From the NCBI RefSeq assembly GCF_004358755.1, contig NZ_SMZY01000002.1, positions 620,001 to 684,000 of the forward strand: 64,000 nt of DNA. Reading direction: 5' to 3'. The notes below the pieces were generated by a model. It ran no database searches, was not told the origin of the DNA, and worked only from the letters and a program-made list of their open reading frames with translations. This document shows, piece after piece, positions 1 through 6,435 of this stretch. A program made the position numbers and the translations under genes. Numbering within the stretch: the first letter of the stretch is position 1; the number at the start of each line of letters is the position of its first letter. This DNA comes from Peribacillus frigoritolerans. GTDB lineage: Bacteria; Bacillota; Bacilli; Bacillales; Bacillaceae.

Positions 1-418
1 AACCACTATCAAGGCAAAATTCGCTGATCCCTCTATTCTGCAAGGTAAGGAGCATGACATTTAAAAGCAGAGTCCCTATCCCTCGTTTTTGATAATCCGG
101 ATGAACAAAAACAGTCCCTATCTCGCTCAATCGGCTAAACGCTCCATCTGTGCAGCTAACAATCAGCTCACTTACAGGACCATATTCAATCGAACCGACA
201 ATCTCTTTTCCATCCAAACCGATCAAAAAATACCGATTCTCCCCATTACTTTCCAAATCAGTCTTTAAGTATTGTATCTTGCATGCCATTTCATCTTTCA
301 TATCACCAACCATTTCCGAGATTCCTTCTTTTTCAAACGTATCCCTAATGACTTTACTGAAAAACCGATTCAGCTCATCCATATCTTCCATTTTTGGTCT
401 TCTAATTTCAATTTTCAT
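1..418 (-). CDS. GNAT N-acetyltransferase, C-terminus cut by window edge
   Basis: The minus-strand frame opens with ATG at 418 and runs off the left edge, giving about 139 codons. It begins MKIEIRRPKMEDMDEL and later reads GTVFVHPDYQKRGIGTLLL, where the QKRGIGTLL segment is the acetyl-CoA pyrophosphate loop (motif A, Q/RxxGxG/A) of GNAT enzymes. Such proteins transfer acetyl groups from acetyl-CoA to an amine on a small molecule or protein. The acceptor cannot be told. The start is supported by a GGGAGTGAGTGAC-like purine stretch just upstream. It is divergent from the next acetyltransferase gene. Family assignment is firm, specific function unknown. Confidence 0.85.
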   Translation of the reverse strand, partial: MKIEIRRPKMEDMDELNRFFSKVIRDTFEKEGISEMVGDMKDEMACKIQYLKTDLESNGENRYFLIGLDGKEIVGSIEYGPVSELIVSCTDGAFSRLSEIGTVFVHPDYQKRGIGTLLLNVMLLTLQNRGISEFCLDSG

Positions 419-522
419 GTCACTCACTCCCTGACCTTTTAAACAATTCCACCCTCCCTATTCCACCTTTTACCTTGTTTATCCTTCATCTTTCGCTACA
501 ATTAAGAGAGGGAGATGATTCG

Positions 523-1065
523 ATGTTAAAAAATGAAAACATACATATAAGGCCTTTCACAATCGCGGACGCAGAAGCAAGACTTCAGCTGCAGCTGAAA
601 AACCGCGAGTTCTTTGAACAATTCTCCATGATCCGCACACCTGACTTTTACACCTTGGAAACGCAGCGCACCATGATCCAAGAATACGAACAAAAAAGCA
701 AAGAAGACACCGAATATCAATTCGGCATCTTCCTAAATGAGGACAATCGCTTACTCGGCACCATAAGCCTCTTCCAAGTCATGCGCAGTTCTCTGCAAAA
801 CGCGATTCTCGGCTATTTCCTGGACCAATCCCACAACGGAAAAGGCTACACAACCCAAGCAGTCAAATTACTAGTTCAATACGCCTTTGAAGAACTCAAA
901 CTCCACCGCATCGAAGCCGGCGTCATGCCGCACAACATTGGCTCGATTCGAGTACTGGAGAAAGCAGGATTTCATAAAGAAGGACTTGCAAGAAAGAATG
1001 TGAAGATTAACGGGAAGTGGGAGGATCATGAGGTTTTGGCGATTTTGAATCCTGCTGATGAATGA
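523..1065 (+). CDS. GNAT acetyltransferase, RimJ/RimL type
   Basis: A 180-residue protein of the ribosomal-protein-alanine acetyltransferase-like branch of GNAT. The early segment IHIRPFTIADAEARLQLQL is typical of RimJ/RimL proteins. The cofactor loop is QSHNGKGYTTQAV, followed by LHRIEAGVMPHNIGSIRVLE, the usual C-terminal helix-strand signature of this branch (xNxxSxxxxEKxGF). I chose the ATG at 523 over an upstream in-frame start at 475 because a GAGAGGGAGATG ribosome binding site precedes it. Target (protein N-terminus or small molecule) is unknown. The last part of this gene is duplicated just downstream, at 1261-1303, beyond a repeat element. Confidence 0.88.
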   Translation: MLKNENIHIRPFTIADAEARLQLQLKNREFFEQFSMIRTPDFYTLETQRTMIQEYEQKSKEDTEYQFGIFLNEDNRLLGTISLFQVMRSSLQNAILGYFLDQSHNGKGYTTQAVKLLVQYAFEELKLHRIEAGVMPHNIGSIRVLEKAGFHKEGLARKNVKINGKWEDHEVLAILNPADE

Positions 1066-1260
1066 AAGGTGCCTATTCTCGACGTCAACATAACGCAGGC
1101 GGGTGCGCTCCAAAACTGGTCTCCTGCATATATTCAAATTAATTCTCATGTTTTTATCATTAATTCATGGGTTTTCCAATTTAATTGGAGGGATTTCGAA
1201 AATAATTCGCGGGGTTTCTAAATTAATTGGAGTTAGATGTGAACTTTCCCACTGCATGGG
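1066..1260. repeat. Intergenic repeat built of ~21-bp units, copy 1
   Basis: This stretch closely matches 3121-3288. Both share the flank CTCCTGCATATATTCAAA, then about five degenerate 21-22-bp units of the form TTAATTcatGGGgTTTccaa, then the flank GTGAACTTTCCCACTGCA. Units here begin near 1139, 1161, 1182, 1204 and 1225. Short open frames in both copies are chance products of the shared sequence (both would encode the same nonsense start MRINLNICRR). No coding capacity is evident. Confidence 0.75.
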
Positions 1261-1303
1261 AGGGATCATGAGGTTTTGGCAATTTTGAATTCAGATAATG
1301 GAA
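1261..1303 (+). pseudogene. Duplicated 3' tail of the upstream acetyltransferase gene
   Basis: The segment GGGATCATGAGGTTTTGGC followed by AATTTTGAAT repeats, with few changes, the end of the acetyltransferase gene at 1021-1053 (GAGGATCATGAGGTTTTGGC, then GATTTTGAAT). It therefore looks like a tail copy left on the far side of the repeat element when the element was inserted or recombined. It has no start codon of its own and is not expected to be expressed. Confidence 0.6.
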
Positions 1304-1346
1304 GCATCGGAAAACCGTGTGTCCTATTATAGAAATAAAATGTAAC

Positions 1347-1394
1347 AAAAGAGGTTCTTTCAAAGGAAGAAATCACTTTGAGCGAACCTCTTTT
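1347..1394 (-). terminator. Intrinsic terminator of the ArsR/SRPBCC operon
   Basis: On the minus strand the arms AAAAGAGGTTC and GAACCTCTTTT are 11-bp perfect inverted repeats with an inner CTCAAAG/CTTTGA pairing. The distal arm ends in a T-run. It lies two bases beyond the stop of the ArsR-type gene. Confidence 0.75.
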
Positions 1395-1396
1395 TC

Positions 1397-1720
1397 TTAC
1401 TTATTGTCTTCAACTAAATGCTTCAACATCGACAACTTATTTTCCCAGAACTTCTCATAATAAGAGAGCCACTGCTTCACTTCAGCTAACGGCTCGGGGT
1501 GCAGCCGGTAGATCTTTTCGCGCCCTTCTTTTCTTCCAGATATTAGTTCTGCTTCCGTCAATATCTGAAGGTGCTTTGTCACAGCTGTCCGGCTCATAGC
1601 GAAGTGTTCAGCGATTTCTGCAATCGGCCGTTCATTTTCTGCTAGCAGCCTCAATACTTCACGTCTTGTTGAATCAGCGATCGCTTTAAAGACATCGTGT
1701 TTTTCTGCTGGGGCCGCCAC
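1397..1720 (-). CDS. ArsR-family winged-helix repressor
   Basis: A 107-residue ArsR/SmtB-type DNA-binding protein. The N-terminal half carries the winged helix: KAIADSTRREVLRLLAENER, then IAEHFAMSRTAVTKHLQILT as the recognition region, and the wing GRKEGREKIYRLHPEPL. No metal-binding CxxC-type motif is seen, so it belongs to the metal-independent branch that is usually paired with an SRPBCC (AHSA1) protein. The start is GTG at 1720, directly abutting the stop codon of the SRPBCC gene, so the two are translationally coupled. It probably represses its own operon through the repeats at 2167-2212. Confidence 0.9.
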   Translation of the reverse strand: MAAPAEKHDVFKAIADSTRREVLRLLAENERPIAEIAEHFAMSRTAVTKHLQILTEAELISGRKEGREKIYRLHPEPLAEVKQWLSYYEKFWENKLSMLKHLVEDNK

Positions 1721-2140
1721 TTAGCTCTCAACAACCTTTTTTAATCTTTCATTAACAATACCAACCCAGCCGCCATTCATGCGGTCGCGAATAACAGAAC
1801 TCTTTTCATTCGCTTTTCCAATCACATCATCGTCTTCTTTCCATCCGCTGTGAATCAAGGTGAACTCTGTCTGATCTCCTTTTTCTTCTAAAAGAAACGT
1901 TACCACCCAGCCATCGTTATCCCATGCAAAAGAAAGCTTGTGCGGCTCATCAATCACTAACACTTTACACGGCGAAGGACCAAAAGGAGACTGAATATGA
2001 AACTCGTGCCCTTCCTCAGCTTTAAAGTCATTTGGCATGAACCAAACTGACATACCTTCCGCTGTCGATACAGAATCCCACACTTTTTGGATCGGTGCGT
2101 TGAAAATTGCGGTTTGTTTTATATCCGGTAATGTTGCCAT
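1721..2140 (-). CDS. SRPBCC / AHSA1-like ligand-binding protein
   Basis: A 139-residue START/Bet v1-fold protein of the AHSA1 (activator of Hsp90 ATPase homologue) type. Typical features are the opening strand [20 protein letters not shown], the WF.PN segment ([10 protein letters not shown]) and the closing amphipathic helix [17 protein letters not shown]. These proteins have a hydrophobic cavity, but ligands are rarely known. It is the first gene of a two-gene operon with the ArsR-family repressor, an arrangement common in Bacillaceae. Length is normal for the family. No catalytic residues are evident, so any enzymatic role is unsupported. Confidence 0.88.
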   Translation of the reverse strand: MATLPDIKQTAIFNAPIQKVWDSVSTAEGMSVWFMPNDFKAEEGHEFHIQSPFGPSPCKVLVIDEPHKLSFAWDNDGWVVTFLLEEKGDQTEFTLIHSGWKEDDDVIGKANEKSSVIRDRMNGGWVGIVNERLKKVVES

Positions 2141-2166
2141 AAACGTTCATCTCCTACAATCAATAT

Positions 2167-2218
2167 ATAACCATTTGGTTGTACGTTTATAATATAACAC
2201 CTTTTAGTTGTATGTCAA
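2167..2218 (-). promoter_or_regulatory. Promoter and paired operators of the SRPBCC/ArsR operon
   Basis: On the minus strand a TTGACA -35 (2213-2218) is followed by a 17-18-bp spacer and an ATATTAT -10 (about 2189-2195). Two direct repeats, ACAACTAAAAGGTGTTA and ACAACCAAATGGTTATA, overlap the spacer and the region after the -10. Each is an imperfect palindrome, as expected for an ArsR-family autoregulatory operator. The assignment to this repressor is inferred from position. Confidence 0.65.
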
Positions 2219-2290
2219 TACGTGAAAGAGGAGCTTATCCTGCTAGTCGAGAATATTTACGAGGAAAGAAATGAAACGAGGGCAACAACA

Positions 2291-3121
2291 ATGACACAAC
2301 TCAAATCAACGAATGAACGTAACCATCTGCCAAAAGATGTGAATATAGTAGTTGACTCCTACTTGAAAATGTTAGAGGCAAGACTGCCAAACGTGCTGGA
2401 ATCTTTCTATCTGTATGGATCCGTTTCATTAGGTGCTTATCAAGAGGGAAAAAGCGATTTGGACTTTTATGGAGTTGTAAAAGAAAAGCTGACGGAAACT
2501 GATGTTGAAGTCTTAAAACAGGTTCATCAAGAAATGAAAAAACAGTTTCCAACGCCAAGTTTAGATGGCATGTATGTGACGCGTGAAGATCTAGAAGGAC
2601 GTAACGCAAGAGAGTCCTCATGTCCGTATTTTAATGAAGGCAAACTCCAGATATACCAACCCTTCCGCCGAAACTGGATTGATGCTTATCAACTAAAGAC
2701 ATACGGCATAGTAGTAAAAGGACTTCCAATTAAAACGTATAACTTACCCGCAGATTGGAAGCACTTAAAAACGAAATTGGTTGAAAACATCAATGGCTAT
2801 TGGCTTAACTGGGTGAAGGGTTGTGAACGTGTCACATCACTCCAATTTCTGGGTCTATATTTAAGCGGCAGCATGATCGAGTGGGGAGTACTTGGAGTCA
2901 CAAGGCTTTTTTACTCCATTCGAGAAGAAGATATCACATCAAAAGTGGGGGCAGGGAAATATGCGTTGCGTACGGTTCCTGAAGAGTTTCACCAAATCAT
3001 CACAGAAGCGCTGCGCATTCGGAATGGGGATAAGTTCCCTCTTTATAGATCGATGATTAAGAGGAGAAATGATTCTTTGAAGTATATTAAGTTTGTTATT
3101 AATGAGTGTAATAATTTGTAA
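2291..3121 (+). CDS. Nucleotidyltransferase, ANT(3'')/AadA-like fold
   Basis: A protein of 276 residues with the Pol-beta-type nucleotidyltransferase signature YGSVSLGAY...SDLDF, in which GS and DxD would hold the Mg-nucleotide. The remainder is helical and resembles the C-terminal domain seen with aminoglycoside adenylyltransferases (DUF4111-like). It may adenylylate an aminoglycoside or another small hydroxylated substrate; resistance cannot be concluded from sequence alone. The ATG at 2291 has a GAGGG motif nine bases upstream. A longer form from GTG at 2222 is possible but would start inside the divergent promoter. No operon partner. The gene is followed directly by the second copy of the 21-bp-unit repeat. 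Confidence 0.75.
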   Translation: MTQLKSTNERNHLPKDVNIVVDSYLKMLEARLPNVLESFYLYGSVSLGAYQEGKSDLDFYGVVKEKLTETDVEVLKQVHQEMKKQFPTPSLDGMYVTREDLEGRNARESSCPYFNEGKLQIYQPFRRNWIDAYQLKTYGIVVKGLPIKTYNLPADWKHLKTKLVENINGYWLNWVKGCERVTSLQFLGLYLSGSMIEWGVLGVTRLFYSIREEDITSKVGAGKYALRTVPEEFHQIITEALRIRNGDKFPLYRSMIKRRNDSLKYIKFVINECNNL

Positions 3122-3288
3122 GAAAGGTACCTGTTTCCGCTCCAAAACAAGCCTCCTGCATATATTCAAATTAATTCGCAAGGTTTTGTCATTAATTCAT
3201 GGGGTTTGCCATTTAATTGGAGGGATTTTGAAAATAATTCGTGGGGTTTCTAAATAAATTGGTGTTAAATGTGAACTTTCCCACTGCA
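3121..3288. repeat. Intergenic repeat built of ~21-bp units, copy 2
   Basis: Second copy of the element at 1066-1260, with the same left flank (GCTCCAAAAC, CTCCTGCATATATTCAAA), five degenerate TTAATT...GGGG..TT units and the same right flank (GTGAACTTTCCCACTGCA). Like copy 1 it begins at a stop codon, here that of the nucleotidyltransferase gene. Confidence 0.75.
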
Positions 3289-3338
3289 ATAACCCCTACC
3301 AATATTGCTCAAGCAGCGAGCTGCAAAAAAAGGTGCCT

Positions 3339-3497
3339 GATCCCTGGGACGGCTATGAACTTGGAGTTCAGGACTCAGCGCTGTCAAAGAAAGATTTTGG
3401 TCGTTTGCTTATTTATTTTAGGTATAAAAATGATGGTGCACTGAAAAATTTGATTAAGAGCGGGGTTATTAAAAGTAAAATGATTGTTTCTTCATAA
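3339..3497 (+). pseudogene. Decayed coding fragment, 52 codons
   Basis: An open frame without start codon reads DPWDGYELGVQDSALSKKDF and continues through a basic segment to MIVSS and stop at 3495-3497. The composition is protein-like and unlike the flanking intergenic DNA, suggesting the 3' end of a lost gene. I do not recognise the family. The upstream part is missing and replaced by the repeat element. Confidence 0.4.
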
Positions 3498-3550
3498 AAA
3501 TAGAATGTTAGATAAGAGTCTCCATCTTGATTGTTGGAGACTTCCTAAAT

Positions 3551-3619
3551 TTAATTAACTCCTTTAATCCACGCAGTAATAATGTTCGAATCCTTCATTG
3601 AGCCGTCCTCATTTAAAAT
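3551..3619 (-). pseudogene. 3' fragment of a paralogue of the 5943-6320 gene
   Basis: Read on the minus strand it encodes ILNEDGSMKDSNIITAWIK followed by GVN and stop. The intact gene at 5943-6320 ends ILNEDGSIKDWNFIAAWIK, GVK, stop. Upstream of this match the frame is closed by a stop, so only the last 22 codons survive. It sits immediately left of the ECF41 promoter. Confidence 0.75.
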
Positions 3620-3632
3620 TTATAAATAAAAT

Positions 3633-3659
3633 TGTCACAGAACACCACACCTCTTCGTC
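3633..3659 (+). promoter_or_regulatory. ECF41-type sigma promoter
   Basis: TGTCACA at 3633-3639, exactly 16 bases, then CGTC at 3656-3659. This equals the promoter consensus known for the ECF41 sigma group (TGTCACA-N16-CGTC, recalled from the literature). It lies 31 bases before the oxidoreductase start and drives the operon that ends with the ECF41 sigma gene, implying autoregulation. Confidence 0.85.
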
Positions 3660-3690
3660 TTGTTTGTAAAACAGAAAGAGGGAATTTGCG

Positions 3691-4977
3691 ATGAAAAAAT
3701 ATGAAGCAGCGATCATTGGCGGAGGTATTTCAGGATTGACGGCGGCGGTGTACTTGGCAAAGGCCGGGATATCAGCTGTGGTGATTGAAAAGGGGAAAGC
3801 TCTTGGGGGACGGGCAAAAACTGTTAAGAAGAACGGAGCCTATTTTAATATCGGCGCTCATGCCCTCTACAAAGGGGGCCCAGCGGAAGCGGTATTAGCT
3901 GATCTGGAGATTGAACTTTCGGGCGGTATCCCAGATACGAAAGGCCGAGCCATTTGGAACGGCTCGCTTTTCACACTTCCTGCAAACCTCTCCTCCCTCA
4001 TATCCACAAAGCTTTTAACGCTGTCCGGTAAAATTGAGCTCGGAAACGTGATGAGAAAGCTGAAGAATCTGCAGCCAGCGTCAATTGGGAAGATGAGCTT
4101 ACGGGATTGGGCTGAGGCTGAGTTGACCGATCCAATGGTCCGGCATGCTTTTTACGCTTTATGCAGGACTTCTACCTATTGCATCGGACCTGAAAATCAG
4201 CAGGCGGCGATTGTGCTTGATCAAGTGCAGAGGGGTATGAATGGGGTTCTCTATATTGACGGAGGGTGGCAACCCATGGTAGATCTGTTAAAGCAAAAGG
4301 CCATCGATTCCGGCGCAGCCATCGTTCATCAATCCGTTGTTTCGATTAAGAAAGAATCAGGATTTGTGATTACCTTAAAAAACGGGGACAGAATTCAAGT
4401 TCCGAAGGTTCTTTCAACTGCAAGCCCTGAACAAACCTTCTCTCTGACAGAAGGAGCGGCTGGAACCTCATTGGATACTTGGAGACAGCGCGTCAAACCT
4501 ATTTATGCCGCCTGTCTCGACGTTTCACTCCGTCAGCTTCCAAGCCCTGGCGAGCAATTTGCCATCGGCATCGATCAGCCGATCCTGTTAACCAATCAAT
4601 CGAGGGCTGCAAAAATAAGTGAAAACGGCTCCTCCGTAATCAGTCTCATCAAGTACTTGGGGACGGAAGAAGCTTCCAACGCCGCGTCTGATCAAAAAGA
4701 GCTCGAAAACGTTCTGGAATTGATGCAGCCAGGCTGGAGAAAGGAACTGGAAGGCTATCAGTACTTACCTCACATAGCGGTCTCGAACGGTTCATGTGCC
4801 CTGAATGATTATTTCCCCCTAGGTCCAGCTGTTCCTGATATCCCCGGTCTTTATATTGCAGGAGATGGAGCCGGACGCAGCGAATTGCTAGCAGATGCGG
4901 CATTTGCAAGTGCGAAAAGAGCGGCAGCCGCAATCATTCAACAATCTGCAAATCCTGTAATGGTAAAGGAGGCATAA
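3691..4977 (+). CDS. FAD-dependent oxidoreductase, amine oxidase/phytoene desaturase type
   Basis: A 428-residue flavoprotein. The N-terminus has the dinucleotide-binding motif GGGISGL (residues 10-16) and the acidic end of strand 2 (VVIEKG), followed by LGGRAKT, the usual GG/R segment that contacts FAD in the amine oxidase/protoporphyrinogen oxidase/carotenoid desaturase superfamily. The C-terminus has the second FAD contact, GLYIAGDGAG. The substrate is unknown. A GAGGGAATTTGCG stretch precedes the ATG. The sigma factor gene follows after a one-base gap, and the operon starts at a perfect ECF41 promoter. ECF41 factors are habitually linked to small oxidoreductases, decarboxylases or epimerases; a large FAD enzyme of this type fits that theme, so it is likely both partner and target of the sigma factor. 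Confidence 0.88.
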   Translation: MKKYEAAIIGGGISGLTAAVYLAKAGISAVVIEKGKALGGRAKTVKKNGAYFNIGAHALYKGGPAEAVLADLEIELSGGIPDTKGRAIWNGSLFTLPANLSSLISTKLLTLSGKIELGNVMRKLKNLQPASIGKMSLRDWAEAELTDPMVRHAFYALCRTSTYCIGPENQQAAIVLDQVQRGMNGVLYIDGGWQPMVDLLKQKAIDSGAAIVHQSVVSIKKESGFVITLKNGDRIQVPKVLSTASPEQTFSLTEGAAGTSLDTWRQRVKPIYAACLDVSLRQLPSPGEQFAIGIDQPILLTNQSRAAKISENGSSVISLIKYLGTEEASNAASDQKELENVLELMQPGWRKELEGYQYLPHIAVSNGSCALNDYFPLGPAVPDIPGLYIAGDGAGRSELLADAAFASAKRAAAAIIQQSANPVMVKEA

Positions 4978-4978
4978 T

Positions 4979-5851
4979 ATGAGTCCGACTGAATCCGAAT
5001 TGCTTTTCACCTCGCACCACCCCCTGCTTTTCTCTTTGGCGTATCGTATGCTCGGCAGTATACAGGATACGGAGGATCTGCTTCAGGATGTGTTCATTAC
5101 ATTCAGTGAAACAGAGACAGGGGCTATTCAAAATCAGAAAGCTTATTTATGCAAAATGGTGACAAACCGCTGTATCGACCTTTTAAAATCTGCTTCAAAG
5201 AGACGGGAACAGTATACAGGAACGTGGCTGCCTGAACCGCTGATTACCGAAAACAGTCCAAGCGGCGACCCGGCCGGCCAAGTCTTCTTAAAAGAATCGG
5301 TATCCATGGCCTATCTCCTGCTGCTTCAGCAATTATCCGAGACAGAACGTGCGGTCTTTATCCTGAAAGAAGTGCTGCAATACAGCTATGAGGAAATTGC
5401 AGAGATCGTCGGCAAGAGCAGCACCAATTGCCGGCAGCTATTTTCGCGGGCAAAAAGGAGCATCGTTCCCCCAGAGGAAGCACCTAAAATGACCCAAAAG
5501 GGAAAATGGCTCGCCGAACAGTTTTTTGGAGCCCTTGCATCAGGAGATACCAACAAAGTGCTCAGCCTCCTGTCTGCGGATGCTTCCCTCTTAACGGACG
5601 GCGGAGGAAAAGTAAAAGCAGCCATCTTCCCGATCCTTGGCGCGGAACGCATCACCCGTTTTTACATGGGCATTCTATCAAAACTCCCGCATGACATGAC
5701 CTATTCCTTCACTTCCGTAAACGGGGAGCCAGGCCTCATTCTATACGCCGGGAAGCAAGTATATGCGGCCCTCGCCCTACACATCGAGGACAACAAAATC
5801 CAAACGATTTACTCCGTCATGAACCCGGAGAAGCTCACTCATATCACTTAA
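4979..5851 (+). CDS. ECF41-family RNA polymerase sigma factor with fused SnoaL-like domain
   Basis: A 290-residue sigma-70 family ECF factor. Sigma region 2 covers about residues 12-80 (LAYRMLGSIQDTEDLLQDVF) and region 4 about 105-160 (LSETERAVFILKEVLQYSYE, then a helix-turn-helix). It is about 100 residues longer than a plain ECF because of a C-terminal SnoaL/NTF2-like domain. Three motifs diagnostic of ECF41 are present: WLPEP in the linker (83-87), DGGGK (207-211) and the terminal NPEKL (282-286). In ECF41 proteins the fused domain replaces an anti-sigma factor and modulates activity. The promoter 1.3 kb upstream matches the ECF41 consensus, so the operon should be self-activated. Confidence 0.93.
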   Translation: MSPTESELLFTSHHPLLFSLAYRMLGSIQDTEDLLQDVFITFSETETGAIQNQKAYLCKMVTNRCIDLLKSASKRREQYTGTWLPEPLITENSPSGDPAGQVFLKESVSMAYLLLLQQLSETERAVFILKEVLQYSYEEIAEIVGKSSTNCRQLFSRAKRSIVPPEEAPKMTQKGKWLAEQFFGALASGDTNKVLSLLSADASLLTDGGGKVKAAIFPILGAERITRFYMGILSKLPHDMTYSFTSVNGEPGLILYAGKQVYAALALHIEDNKIQTIYSVMNPEKLTHIT

Positions 5852-5855
5852 TAAA

Positions 5856-5887
5856 AGAGCAGTCTCTCAGCTGCTCTCCATTGTTTT
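5856..5887 (+). terminator. Probable terminator of the ECF41 operon
   Basis: AGAGCAG and CTGCTCT form a 7-bp stem with an 8-base loop five bases after the sigma gene stop. The following T-run is short (CCATTGTTTT), so efficiency may be modest. Confidence 0.5.
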
Positions 5888-5942
5888 ATAGCGTTAGCGA
5901 ACTGGGAGTCTGGCACTTATTTTTCGTAGACTCAAACTAAGT

Positions 5943-6320
5943 TTACTTAACTCCTTTAATCCACGCAGCGATAAAGTTCCAATCCTTAATTGAGCCGTCC
6001 TCATTCAAGATTTTCAAATAAACGCCATCACCTTTTCCTACTTGCCAGATCGCTTGTGCTGATCCTTCTTTTTCTGTAATTCCTCTCTTCAACACATAAT
6101 CAATAAACACTTTCTTTCCTATTCCGTAAGTCTCGGCAACATAAGCTACTAAGTAGATGTCTATACAGCATCCGCCAAGATCATTAGGATCCACTGATAA
6201 AATATGTTTTCTAATAAGTTCGATTCTTTCTTCCTCAGAAGCTCCCATAATACTTGATTGAATTTTTTCAAGATTGTAAGCACGATAACTGCTTTTTTCC
6301 CACTGTTTTAGTTCATTCAA
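5943..6320 (-). CDS. Uncharacterised soluble protein, 125 aa
   Basis: I do not recognise the family. The protein has no signal peptide or membrane segment. It contains a Cys pair (GGCCIDIYLV) in the middle and ends with a compact basic/aromatic motif (SIKDWNFIAAWIKGVK). The start is a TTG at 6318-6320 with an AAGGTAAT ribosome binding site. A separate 22-codon fragment of a paralogue survives at 3551-3619, so the gene was once duplicated around the ECF41 operon or copied to the other side of it. It stands alone, convergent with the sigma operon. Confidence 0.65.
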   Translation of the reverse strand: MNELKQWEKSSYRAYNLEKIQSSIMGASEEERIELIRKHILSVDPNDLGGCCIDIYLVAYVAETYGIGKKVFIDYVLKRGITEKEGSAQAIWQVGKGDGVYLKILNEDGSIKDWNFIAAWIKGVK

Positions 6321-6390
6321 ATTACCTTGCAGCTCAATTAGTTTGTTTTTTAATAATAACTAGAAATTACTAAAGAGAGTTGATTATAAA

Positions 6391-6423
6391 TAAATTTAAA
6401 ACCGTCCAAAAGTGAGGACGGTT
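6391..6423 (-). terminator. Terminator of the PLD-helicase A gene
   Basis: On the minus strand CCGTCC and GGACGG form a stem with an 8-base loop followed by TTTTAAATTTATTT. It lies about 15 bases beyond the helicase stop codon. Confidence 0.8.
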
Positions 6424-6435
6424 GAATCTTAATTA

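Noticed and set aside
871-1149. Minus-strand frame starting MRINLNICRR, also seen at 2939-3181
   Set aside because: Both frames start in the shared repeat element and then run antisense through unrelated genes; the identical start only reflects the repeat.
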